From the NCBI GenBank assembly GCA_910584345.1, contig CAJTZX010000005.1, positions 1 to 64,000 of the forward strand: a stretch of 64,000 nucleotides of DNA, read 5' to 3'. How positions within the stretch are numbered: the first letter of the stretch is position 1; each line of letters begins with the position of its first letter. This document shows positions 36,702 through 45,174 of the stretch, in pieces. Made by a program: the position numbers and the translations under genes. The DNA comes from an uncultured Eubacterium sp. GTDB taxonomy: Bacteria > Bacillota > Clostridia > Lachnospirales > Lachnospiraceae. The notes under the pieces were generated by a model. It ran no database searches, had not been told where the DNA came from, and worked only from the letters and a program-made list of their open reading frames with translations.

Positions 36702-37694
36702 ATGAACAATACACAGTTATCTCAAGAGATGCAGGATGATGCACTCAAAGATTCTGCATATACTTATGACCAGAAATTTAAACAGCTGTTTCGGAATAAG
36801 AAATTTCTTGTTCCGATTTTAAAAAATGTAGTAAAAGAATATAAAGAATTGCCATTATCTAAAATAGAAGAGCTGATAATATCTGTAAAAGAGGAGGAAG
36901 AAGTAGCTGTCAGTATAGAAACGGAGGATGTTGGAAGAGGATCGGAGAGGACGACTTATTATGATGTGTTAGTGGGATGCAGACTGCTTGGTACGAAGGA
37001 GATGATTATGGTAGATCTGTATTTTGATCTGGAGATGCAGAGAGAAAGAAATCCTGGATATCCGCTTTCAAAACGTGGCATTTATTATTGCAGCAGAATG
37101 ATTAGCCGTCAACTTACGAATTTGAATGATGCGGATTATGGAGCATTAAAACCGGTATATTCGGTATGGATTATTATTAATGATATACCGGAGGCTTTGC
37201 AGTATTCCAGGTATGAAGTATCTCTAACAGGAATGAGCAGTTTGAAAGAAGAAGCAGCATCTTACAGTTCAGAACATAAAATGAAGTATGAGAGGGCGGT
37301 AAAACTGCTGGATAATCAAATAGATATGATGCATTTATGTTTGGTTTTTTTATCCGAAGATTTTACGGACTTGGGTGAGACAGGAGATACATTAGTCCGA
37401 TATATACAGTCTGTGTTTGTCAAGAAAGTTGGAGATGTGAAATATAATCCATATGCAGAATATTCAAAAAGTATTAAAAAGGAGGCTGATGAAATTATGA
37501 CTGTAATGAGGATGTTTGAGGCCAGAGGAGAAGCCAGAGGAGAAGCTAGAGGAGAAGCCAGAGGAATCATAAAAAGTGGAAGACATCATGGGTTTAGTGA
37601 TGCTGTTGTTATTGAAGATATTGCTGTACAGACCGGGTGTAGCTTACAGGAGGCAGAAAAGATTTTGCGCGATTTTGATAAAAACATATTGTAA
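36702..37694 (+). CDS. Rpn-family PD-(D/E)XK nuclease / putative transposase
   Basis: A 330-residue protein of the Rpn (recombination-promoting nuclease, transposase_31/PDDEXK_2-like) group. The N-terminal YTYDQKFKQLFRNKKFLVPI and nuclease-core residues (YYDVLVGC, then MVDLYFDLEMQ) match the family, in which a DxxxQ-type core is typical. The C-terminal hinge contains EARGEARGEARGEARG, encoded by a 12-bp tandem repeat, followed by a short helical tail. It has its own promoter and interrupts the polysaccharide region. Such genes are multi-copy and mobile in gut Clostridia; a lateral insertion here is inference. Confidence 0.85.
   Translation: MNNTQLSQEMQDDALKDSAYTYDQKFKQLFRNKKFLVPILKNVVKEYKELPLSKIEELIISVKEEEEVAVSIETEDVGRGSERTTYYDVLVGCRLLGTKEMIMVDLYFDLEMQRERNPGYPLSKRGIYYCSRMISRQLTNLNDADYGALKPVYSVWIIINDIPEALQYSRYEVSLTGMSSLKEEAASYSSEHKMKYERAVKLLDNQIDMMHLCLVFLSEDFTDLGETGDTLVRYIQSVFVKKVGDVKYNPYAEYSKSIKKEADEIMTVMRMFEARGEARGEARGEARGIIKSGRHHGFSDAVVIEDIAVQTGCSLQEAEKILRDFDKNIL
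37521..37565 (+). repeat. 12-bp tandem repeat inside the Rpn-family gene
   Basis: Unit GCCAGAGGAGAA occurs about 3.7 times (one unit with C to T). Being a multiple of three, copy changes would alter the number of EARG repeats without shifting frame. Confidence 0.85.
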
Positions 37695-37758
37695 TAGTTA
37701 CAGTAAGGAACGGGTAACAGTTTGAATAAAAATAAACGAAAAATGAGGAGGCTGTTTT

Positions 37759-38955
37759 TTGGAAAAGAAATCCTATCACACACAGCATGTATTTATCATA
37801 GGATGTAAAGGAATCCCTGCACAATACGGAGGATTTGAGACTTTTGTAGATAAGCTGACGCAGTATCAGACAGACAAAAGTATCCGCTATCATGTAGCCT
37901 GTGCTGCGGAACCAAAAGATTATGATCCTGCACAGGCGCGGTTTTGTCGTCATCGGGCAGAATGCGTAGTATTTCCGTGGAGGCGGTTAGGGTCTGCGCG
38001 GGCGATCACTTATGATATAGATGCATTGCGTTATTTTTTACATTATGCAGAAAAGAAACAGATACCGCATCCTATCTTTTATGTATTGGCGTGTCGGATC
38101 GGGCCGGTGATTGGTGCGTTTCACCGTCGCATTGCAGCGATTGGCGGGCAGCTTTATGTAAATCCAGATGGTCATGAGTTTTTGCGGGCGAAATGGAATG
38201 CTGTAGTTCGGCGCTATTGGAAATACTCGGAGCGGCTAATGGTAAAACATGCGGATTTGCTGATTTGCGATAGCAGGAATATTGAAAAGTATATACGGAA
38301 AGAATATGCGGCGTATAGGCCGAAGACGGTATTTATTGCGTATGGAGCGGAAACAGACCCTTCAAAGCTGGAAGAAGACGATCAAAAGCTGCAGGAATGG
38401 TACAAAAAGAATGGTTTGCGGAAAAATGAATATTATCTCGTAGTTGGACGTTTTGTGCCGGAAAATAATTTTGAGACAATGCTGCGCGAGTTTCAAAAGG
38501 CGGATACTGCAAAAGCGTTTGCGTTGATTACTGACATAAGTGGGGACTTTTTGGAACGATTGAAAGAGCGTACTGGATTTGATAAAGATTCGAGAATTCA
38601 TTTTACTGGTACGGTCTATGATAAGGAGCTGTTAAAAAAAATACGAGAGAATGCTTATGGCTATTTTCATGGACATGAAGTTGGAGGAACCAATCCAAGT
38701 CTGTTAGAAGCGCTTGCTGCTACGAAGCTGAATCTTTTGCTGGATGTGGGATTTAACAGGGAAGTGGCAGAAGACAGTGCATGGTATTGGAACAAAGAAG
38801 ACGGAAATCTTGCGGCATTGATTACGAAGGCAGAACAAATATCTGCAGAAGAAATGGAAGCGTTAGGAAAACAGGCACGAAAGCGGATAGAGCAATACTA
38901 CAGCTGGGAGTATATTACAGACAGATACGAAAAGATTTTTAGCAAAGGAGCATAA
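37759..38955 (+). CDS. GT4-type glycosyltransferase with DUF1972 domain (beta-1,4-rhamnosyltransferase Cps2T/RgpA-like)
   Basis: A 398-residue GT-B glycosyltransferase. The N-terminal FIIGCKGIPAQYGGFETFVD is the DUF1972 signature found in the rhamnosyltransferases Cps2T and RgpA/GacB that begin rhamnan chains. The C-terminal half has the GT4 donor region (YLVVGRFVPENNFETML, and GTNPSLLEALAA with the conserved acidic residue). Start is TTG 37759, seven bases after AGGAGG. It abuts glmS (one base between), separated from the main cluster by the mobile element and Rpn gene. Confidence 0.88.
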   Translation: MEKKSYHTQHVFIIGCKGIPAQYGGFETFVDKLTQYQTDKSIRYHVACAAEPKDYDPAQARFCRHRAECVVFPWRRLGSARAITYDIDALRYFLHYAEKKQIPHPIFYVLACRIGPVIGAFHRRIAAIGGQLYVNPDGHEFLRAKWNAVVRRYWKYSERLMVKHADLLICDSRNIEKYIRKEYAAYRPKTVFIAYGAETDPSKLEEDDQKLQEWYKKNGLRKNEYYLVVGRFVPENNFETMLREFQKADTAKAFALITDISGDFLERLKERTGFDKDSRIHFTGTVYDKELLKKIRENAYGYFHGHEVGGTNPSLLEALAATKLNLLLDVGFNREVAEDSAWYWNKEDGNLAALITKAEQISAEEMEALGKQARKRIEQYYSWEYITDRYEKIFSKGA

Positions 38956-38956
38956 C

Positions 38957-40783
38957 ATGTGTGGAATCGTAGGATATATTGGAAAAAAGCAGGCAGCGCC
39001 GATTTTATTGGATGGTTTGTCAAGACTGGAATACAGAGGTTATGATTCAGCCGGAATGGCAGTCTATAACGGCAAGCGGATACAGGTGCAAAAAGCAGCC
39101 GGGAGGCTGAAAGTATTGGATGAGCAGACACACGGCGGAAGTACGATGCCTGGAACGATAGGAATCGGCCATACAAGATGGGCGACGCATGGCGCACCGA
39201 GCGATCATAATGCGCATCCGCATTACAATCAGGATGAAACAATTGCAGTCGTTCATAATGGAATTATTGAGAATTACTTGAAATTAAGAAAGAAGCTGCA
39301 GCAGAAGGGGTATGAGTTCCGTTCTGAGACAGATACCGAAGTAGTAGCTATGTTGTTAGACTATTATTACAAAGGCGATCCTCTGGAAGCGATTGTAAAG
39401 GTTATGCACAGAGTGGAAGGCTCTTATGCGCTTGGAATTATTTTTGCTGACCATCCAGATTTGGTGTATTCTGTTCGAAAAGACAGTCCACTGATCGTCG
39501 GTCAGAGTGAAGACGGCAGTCTGATTGCATCAGATGTGCCAGCGGTATTAAAGTATACGAGAGAAGTATATTTTATTCAAAATGAAGAAATTGCGGTACT
39601 TTCGAAAGATACGGTCAGCTTTTATAATATTGACGGTGAGGAAATTGAAAAAGAACCGAAAAAGATAGAGTGGGATATGAATGCTGCAGAAAAAGGCGGC
39701 TATGAATATTTCATGTTAAAGGAGATGTATGAGCAGCCAAAAACAGTGAGCGATACACTGCATCCGCGCATCAAAGACGGTAAGATCGTGATTGAAGAGC
39801 TTGGAATGAGTGATGACGAAATTCGTGCGCTGCGCAAAATCCATATTGTTGCATGTGGTTCGGCATATCATACAGGGATTACCGGAAAATATGTATTTGA
39901 AGGTCTTGCACGCATTCCGGTGGAGGTAGATTTGGCGAGCGAGTTTCGTTATCGGGATCCGATTATTGAGGAAGGGACGCTTATTATCATTATCAGTCAG
40001 TCTGGTGAGACGGCAGATTCACTCGCTGCCTTGCGTGAGGCAAAAAAGCGGGGCGCGTTGACACTTGGGATTGTCAATGTTGTTGGAAGTTCGATTGCCC
40101 GTGAAGCAGATCGCGTAATGTATACGTGGGCAGGGCCGGAGATTGCGGTAGCAACGACAAAAGCATATTCTGCACAGTTGATTGCTGAGTATTTGCTTGC
40201 GATGAAATTTGCGCTTGTTCGAGGCAAATTAAGCGACGATGTGTGCGCTTCCATGATTAAGGACCTGAAGGCGATTCCTGCACAGATACAGATGCTTTTA
40301 GCCAACAAAGAAGATATCCAGCGTTTTGCAAACCGTTATCTTGCAGCACGTGATGTATTTTTTATCGGAAGAGGGATTGACCATGCGATCTCATTGGAAG
40401 GCTCATTAAAGCTAAAGGAAATTTCTTATATTCATTCTGAAGCTTATGCAGCCGGAGAATTAAAACATGGTACAATCTCACTGATTGAAGAGGGGACGCT
40501 TGTAACAGCTGTTGTTACGCAGGAAAATTTGTATAAAAAGGCGCTTAGCAACATTGTAGAAGTCCGTACGAGAGGGGCTTTTGTAATGGCTGTGACAAAT
40601 GAAGATAATACAGACATTGAAAAATCGGCAGATTATGTCGTATATATTCCAAAGACAAACCGCTTTTTCACAAATTCGCTGGCAATTATTCCACTGCAGC
40701 TGTTTAGCTATTACGTGTCAGTTGGAAAAGGGCTGGATGTGGATAAACCGAGAAATTTGGCGAAGTCTGTAACAGTAGAATAA
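38957..40783 (+). CDS. glmS: Glutamine-fructose-6-phosphate aminotransferase (isomerising)
   Basis: Makes glucosamine-6-phosphate from fructose-6-phosphate and glutamine, the entry to UDP-GlcNAc. The N-terminal glutaminase begins MCGIVGYIGKKQAAP with the catalytic Cys after Met; GHTRWATHGAPSDHNAHPH is conserved. Two SIS isomerase domains follow (IVACGSAYHTG, SQSGETADSLAAL), and the C-terminus ends KPRNLAKSVTVE. Length 608 is normal. It follows the DUF1972 gene with no untranslated leader, so the glmS ribozyme found in many Firmicutes is absent here. Confidence 0.97.
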   Translation: MCGIVGYIGKKQAAPILLDGLSRLEYRGYDSAGMAVYNGKRIQVQKAAGRLKVLDEQTHGGSTMPGTIGIGHTRWATHGAPSDHNAHPHYNQDETIAVVHNGIIENYLKLRKKLQQKGYEFRSETDTEVVAMLLDYYYKGDPLEAIVKVMHRVEGSYALGIIFADHPDLVYSVRKDSPLIVGQSEDGSLIASDVPAVLKYTREVYFIQNEEIAVLSKDTVSFYNIDGEEIEKEPKKIEWDMNAAEKGGYEYFMLKEMYEQPKTVSDTLHPRIKDGKIVIEELGMSDDEIRALRKIHIVACGSAYHTGITGKYVFEGLARIPVEVDLASEFRYRDPIIEEGTLIIIISQSGETADSLAALREAKKRGALTLGIVNVVGSSIAREADRVMYTWAGPEIAVATTKAYSAQLIAEYLLAMKFALVRGKLSDDVCASMIKDLKAIPAQIQMLLANKEDIQRFANRYLAARDVFFIGRGIDHAISLEGSLKLKEISYIHSEAYAAGELKHGTISLIEEGTLVTAVVTQENLYKKALSNIVEVRTRGAFVMAVTNEDNTDIEKSADYVVYIPKTNRFFTNSLAIIPLQLFSYYVSVGKGLDVDKPRNLAKSVTVE

Positions 40784-40790
40784 TTTTGTA

Positions 40791-40858
40791 TGCCCGGATT
40801 GTGTGTATGTTTTCATCTATCGTGCACTGGTATTTCATGAAAACACACGCGCCGGGCA
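40791..40858. other. Long hairpin between glmS and the protease gene
   Basis: Outer arms TGCCCGG (40791-40797) and CCGGGCA (40852-40858) enclose a second pairing of GTGTGTATGTTTTCAT with ATGAAAACACACGC around a 19-base loop. There is no T tract after it, so it may act as an unusual terminator, an RNA-processing or stability structure, or a leader element of the protease gene. Confidence 0.5.
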
Positions 40859-40910
40859 CAGAAGGAACCAAAGGTAAATGTGTGTATTCGAAAAGGAGGA
40901 GAAATTTCCT

Positions 40911-43067
40911 ATGAGAAGAATCAAAATGTTAACAGCGGTTTTGCTGACAGCAGCGCTCTTATTGCCTGCGTCTATGGCAGATGCGAGGCTGGAGGTGAAG
41001 GCAGATGCGTCTGCGCTGGCAGCAAGTTATAATACGAATGTGAATGATATTGCGTATGCTTCTGGGGTGGAAGATCAGGCACAGAGTAGTTATTGCTGGG
41101 CGTTTATGGCGAATGCAGTGTTAGAATCATATTTGCTGAAATCAGCTGCTGTTTCCATGATCGATCTGAGTGAATGGGACATGATTAATCAGCTGGGTAA
41201 TGGTTCTTATGCATTTTCGAATTTATATACAGGCGGCAGTTACAAACAGGCGATTGCTTATTGGACAAGAGGCAGTTTGTATGGGCCCCGGCTGGAAGCG
41301 GATTCCGGTCTGACAGATTATTACGTGAGTGAAACAGCAGAACTTGGCAGATATCAAAGAGAGGAGCCGCAAAGCAAACAGGAGTACATACAAAAAATAA
41401 AAAATCTGGTTGTCACATATGGAGCGGCAGGGGTCAGCGTATATTTTGATGCACAGAATCGGGCAGCGACAACGAGAGACGGCGGTTATTATTATCCGCA
41501 GGAACAAAGTCCTGGGGTAAATCATGGCGTGACAGTAGTAGGATGGGATGACAATTTTGCGCCGCAGTGGTTTTACAACGCGTTGACCTTTCCACATCAG
41601 CCACAAAACAAAGGAGCTTTTCTTGTAAAAAACAGCTGGGGTCGTTATGATACGAGCAGTATTGGCGGAAATACGGGATATTACTGGATTTCTTATGATA
41701 ATTATTTTCAAGATGCATTTTCGGTTACGCAGGTTGTCCAGCGGTCGAACCTTTGCCATCGTGTGTATGAAACAGATTATCGCGGTTTGTATGATTATGG
41801 CCTGGGTAGCAGTTATAGCCGTACTTACCAGTTAAGCGGCGGTGCACAATGGCTGACTGCAATAGCGACTTATGTAAAGGCAGGTGCGAATTACCGCTTT
41901 TATTTGAATGGCCAGGAATTAACCCAATGCGGAGGGACAATGGCGCAGAGCGGTTATCATACGTTCCAGCTGTCTAATCCGGTGCTCATAAATGGCAGTT
42001 CGATAGAAATACGGGCGGAGGTAAGCGGCAATGGAGAAGCGGTGCCTTTGGCATGTTCTGCAAACAGTTATGAACCAGATGACGGTAATGTTTGTCTAAA
42101 GGCATTTACCAAAACGCAATGGGATTATACGCCTGGAAATACGGGCTGGAATCAGGGAACCGGTTTGTCTACGATTACCGGAGTAACGATTACTCCACAG
42201 GAGTGTACGATGATGCAGGGGACAAGCCGCAGTTTCCAGGCCAGAGTGCTTGGGAGCGGACAGCCGTCGCAAAGTATTAACTGGCAGATCAGCGGAGTTA
42301 GTTCTGCAAATACAAGAATCAGCGAAAATGGTGTTTTATATGTTGCACCGGATGAAGGTTCTACTGTTTTATATGTGTATGCAAACTCTCAGGCAGATCC
42401 GGTACACAGTGCAGTAGCGAGAGTAGAAGTTACACAGCGGACAGGAAGCGGTGCAAATACAGGGAACACGTCAAATACCAATACAAATATAAATGGTACG
42501 CCAAATACAGGAACAAATGCCGGCGCTTCAAACGGCGGTACGATCATTACTGGTACGCCGGTTGAAAATCAGCCGGATCCATCCGAGAATGATTCATCAA
42601 ATATTAATGGCAGCAAAGGAGAGGATCCAGATGAAATCCGCGGCACGGTACGCGTAGGAACCGTTAATCAGGGCGTATATTCTGTCTGGGAGGACGGAAC
42701 GGCTGAGTATACAAAGTGTACGGCTCCAAACCGTACAAGTGTTACCATACCTGCGAACGTAAAAATAAGTGGAAAGACTTATGCTGTGTCAGTTTTAGAT
42801 GAAGGATGTATGCGCGGACAGAAAAAAGTCAAAACAGTAACGATCGGGAGAAATGTGTCACAGATTGAAGAAGATGCTTTTTACGGATGTAAACGGTTAA
42901 AAAAGATTAAGATTACATCGGAACTGATAGAATATATTGGAGAGGATGCTTTTCGGGGGATTGCAGCGAATGCGGTGATCTATGTACCGCGTGGCTGTCT
43001 GGCTGATTATCGTACGATGGTACGTGAGTCCGGAAATAAGAGTGTCCGGGTTAAAACATATAATTAA
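40911..43067 (+). CDS. Secreted papain-like cysteine protease with Ig-like and leucine-rich repeat domains
   Basis: A 718-residue exported protein. ATG 40911 after AAGGAGG gives a signal peptide (KMLTAVLLTAALLLPASMADA); an upstream ATG at 40878 is unlikely. The C1-type catalytic domain shows the Cys in QSSYCWAFMAN (about residue 62), the His in VNHGVTVVGWDD and the Asn in FLVKNSWGRYD, as in lectin-like-domain C1 proteases. After it come a beta-rich region, an Ig-like (Big_2-type) stretch, a Thr/Asn/Gly-rich linker and a C-terminal BspA-like LRR_5 segment (VTIPANVKISGKTYAV, IEEDAFYGCKRLKKI). No sortase motif is seen, so anchoring is unclear. Confidence 0.85.
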   Translation: MRRIKMLTAVLLTAALLLPASMADARLEVKADASALAASYNTNVNDIAYASGVEDQAQSSYCWAFMANAVLESYLLKSAAVSMIDLSEWDMINQLGNGSYAFSNLYTGGSYKQAIAYWTRGSLYGPRLEADSGLTDYYVSETAELGRYQREEPQSKQEYIQKIKNLVVTYGAAGVSVYFDAQNRAATTRDGGYYYPQEQSPGVNHGVTVVGWDDNFAPQWFYNALTFPHQPQNKGAFLVKNSWGRYDTSSIGGNTGYYWISYDNYFQDAFSVTQVVQRSNLCHRVYETDYRGLYDYGLGSSYSRTYQLSGGAQWLTAIATYVKAGANYRFYLNGQELTQCGGTMAQSGYHTFQLSNPVLINGSSIEIRAEVSGNGEAVPLACSANSYEPDDGNVCLKAFTKTQWDYTPGNTGWNQGTGLSTITGVTITPQECTMMQGTSRSFQARVLGSGQPSQSINWQISGVSSANTRISENGVLYVAPDEGSTVLYVYANSQADPVHSAVARVEVTQRTGSGANTGNTSNTNTNINGTPNTGTNAGASNGGTIITGTPVENQPDPSENDSSNINGSKGEDPDEIRGTVRVGTVNQGVYSVWEDGTAEYTKCTAPNRTSVTIPANVKISGKTYAVSVLDEGCMRGQKKVKTVTIGRNVSQIEEDAFYGCKRLKKIKITSELIEYIGEDAFRGIAANAVIYVPRGCLADYRTMVRESGNKSVRVKTYN

Positions 43068-43074
43068 AGATTGT

Positions 43075-43115
43075 GGATAATGCTTTGTAATAAGACAAAG
43101 CATTATCCCATTTTT
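43075..43115 (+). terminator. Rho-independent terminator after the protease gene
   Basis: A perfect 14-bp stem GGATAATGCTTTGT (43075-43088) with ACAAAGCATTATCC (43095-43108), loop of six bases, then CATTTTT. The rest of the gap up to 43337 is AT-rich and holds the repeat at 43228. Confidence 0.88.
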
Positions 43116-43227
43116 ATGTTCATGGAAGTTCACGATTTTATTCATTTTTAAACACAAAACAAACACAATTTCACGGTAAACTTCTACTTGTAAACAACGA
43201 ACACCTAAATTCATCTGACATACAGAT

Positions 43228-43266
43228 GAAACACAAATAAGAAACACAAATAAGAAACACAAATAA
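43228..43266 (+). repeat. 13-bp tandem repeat upstream of htrA
   Basis: Three perfect copies of GAAACACAAATAA stand end to end 72 bases before the htrA start. Function unknown; possibly a slippage-prone spacer or binding array. Confidence 0.85.
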
Positions 43267-43337
43267 AAAATGCAAACAAAAAAGCAAACCAGATCAACAA
43301 GTACAAATAATTATGGAACATAGGAAAGGAGCAATCA

Positions 43338-45119
43338 ATGATGGAAAACAATCAATATGGCAATACAGAAAATAGCACAAATGAAACAGTCAATACGACG
43401 AATACAAATGAGGCTAGCGGTAGTACATCCGGCCAGCAGGAATCCGGTTCCACTTACAGTTACAGCTATTTGAATCAGGATCAAAAAAACCCAAATAATG
43501 TGTGGCGTGCAGAGGAAAATACGGCAGGTTCTTATACCGGAAACAGTGCTTATACGAATACACAGGCAAATGCCGGTAATGCTTATGGAAATAACCAGGC
43601 AGGTACGAACAGCGCATACGGCAGCCAGACAAATACCGGTAATGTATATGGAAGCAATCAGACAGGCGCAAACAGCGCTTATGGATCCGGTCAGACCAAT
43701 CCGGGCGGCGCTTATAACAATGCGCAGTATACGGCAGGGGGAACACAGACGGGTACCGATAATGGATACAGTAATATTTATGGCAGCTCTGACGCACAGC
43801 AGACAGGGTGGAATACGTATCATAATGCCAAAGCCCAGAAAAAAGAAGAACGTGCAAAAAAACGTGCAGAAAAAAAAGCAAACAGCGCTACCAGTAATAA
43901 TTTTGGTATCAAACTTGCAAAATGCGCATCCATCGCGCTTGTGTTCGGCCTTGTAGCAGGGACAGCGTTTGAAGGATCCAGTTATGTAGCGGGCAATCTG
44001 CTAGGTACGAATAAAGAAGAGACAAAGGTTGCTGTCAATGAACAAACAGAACAAGAAACAATGAAAATCGAAGACAGTACGAAAAAAACAACGTCGATGA
44101 CAGCTACGCCGACAAATGCAAGCGATGGAGTATCAGCCATTGTGGAGGAATGTATGCCATCTATTGTAGCAATTACAAATCTGAGTCAAAAACAACTTCA
44201 GAATTGGTTTGGCCAGATACAGAGCTATGAAGTGCCAAGCGCAGGCAGCGGTATTCTTGTCAGCGAGGACGAAGACAGTCTGTATATTGCTACCAATAAT
44301 CATGTGATAGAAGATGCTACGACATTGACAATCCGGTTTTGCGATGATACGACTGCATCAGCAGAGATCAAAGGAACAGATCCAAGCATGGATTTGGCTG
44401 TTGTTGAAGTGAAAAAAGCTGATGTGAAGGCAGACACCTTATCTGCGATCAAAGTGGCGACATTAGGTGATTCTGAGAAAATCAAAGTCGGTTCTCAGGC
44501 GATTGCTATCGGTAATGCGTTAGGTTACGGACAGTCTGTAACGGTTGGCTATATCAGTGCATTAGAACGTGAAGTAACGACACAGGATGAGGGTACGGGA
44601 AAGAGCTATACAAACAATCTGATTCAGACAGATGCGGCTATTAACCCAGGAAACAGCGGCGGCGCTCTGCTAAACAACAGCGGAGAAGTTATTGGAATTA
44701 ATTCTGCGAAATATAACGATACATCAGTAGAAGGCATGGGCTTTGCGATACCATCCAATGCAGCGAAGCTTGTGATTGAAGATTTGATTACGAAAAAAGA
44801 AGTATCCGCTGAAAATGCAGCTTATTTGGGCATTCGTCCGGAAGATGTGACAGCAATGATAGCAGAAGCATACAATATGCCTCTTGGGGTATTTGTAAAA
44901 GAAGTGTTCAAAGGTACTGCAGCAGATCAATATGGTTTGAAAGCCGGTGATATTATTACAAAAATAGACGGCAGAGAAATTCAATCCAGCGAAGCGCTGC
45001 TGCAAAGGCTCAGCTATTATGAAGCAGGGACACAGGTAGAAGTAGTTGTACAGCGTCCGTCACAGAACGGATATGAAGAAGTTACTTTATCTGTTGTGCT
45101 CGGGAAAAAGGATTCATAA
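43338..45119 (+). CDS. htrA: HtrA/DegP-like membrane-anchored serine protease with long repeat-rich N-terminus
   Basis: Envelope quality-control protease. A 190-residue cytoplasmic N-terminus rich in Gly, Asn, Tyr, Gln and Thr (for example NAYGNNQAGTNSAYGSQ, NVYGSNQTGANSAYGS) leads into a Lys/Arg/Glu-rich stretch, one transmembrane helix (SIALVFGLVAGTAFEGS) and then the trypsin-like domain: His in ATNNHVIEDA (about 320), Asp in SMDLAVVEV (about 352), Ser in NPGNSGGALLNN (about 441). A C-terminal PDZ domain (GLKAGDIITKIDGREI) completes the protein. The 593-residue length exceeds typical HtrA because of the N-terminal extension. Start ATG 43338 or 43341 behind AAAGGAGC. Confidence 0.93.
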   Translation: MMENNQYGNTENSTNETVNTTNTNEASGSTSGQQESGSTYSYSYLNQDQKNPNNVWRAEENTAGSYTGNSAYTNTQANAGNAYGNNQAGTNSAYGSQTNTGNVYGSNQTGANSAYGSGQTNPGGAYNNAQYTAGGTQTGTDNGYSNIYGSSDAQQTGWNTYHNAKAQKKEERAKKRAEKKANSATSNNFGIKLAKCASIALVFGLVAGTAFEGSSYVAGNLLGTNKEETKVAVNEQTEQETMKIEDSTKKTTSMTATPTNASDGVSAIVEECMPSIVAITNLSQKQLQNWFGQIQSYEVPSAGSGILVSEDEDSLYIATNNHVIEDATTLTIRFCDDTTASAEIKGTDPSMDLAVVEVKKADVKADTLSAIKVATLGDSEKIKVGSQAIAIGNALGYGQSVTVGYISALEREVTTQDEGTGKSYTNNLIQTDAAINPGNSGGALLNNSGEVIGINSAKYNDTSVEGMGFAIPSNAAKLVIEDLITKKEVSAENAAYLGIRPEDVTAMIAEAYNMPLGVFVKEVFKGTAADQYGLKAGDIITKIDGREIQSSEALLQRLSYYEAGTQVEVVVQRPSQNGYEEVTLSVVLGKKDS

Positions 45120-45142
45120 CATTTATAATCTAAAATTTTAGG

Positions 45143-45174
45143 ATTGCTTGTCATTTTTTGGCAAGCAATTTTTT
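45143..45174 (+). terminator. Rho-independent terminator after htrA
   Basis: Stem ATTGCTTG (45143-45150) with CAAGCAAT (45162-45169), followed by TTTTT. It overlaps the 3' end of the convergent MATE gene. Confidence 0.85.

Noticed and set aside
38930..38960. glmS ribozyme upstream of glmS
   Set aside because: The upstream gene ends only one base before glmS, so there is no leader to hold a ribozyme.
40860..40910. c-di-AMP (ydaO-type) riboswitch before the secreted protease
   Set aside because: The gap after the hairpin is about 50 bases and I see no ydaO-type conserved core.
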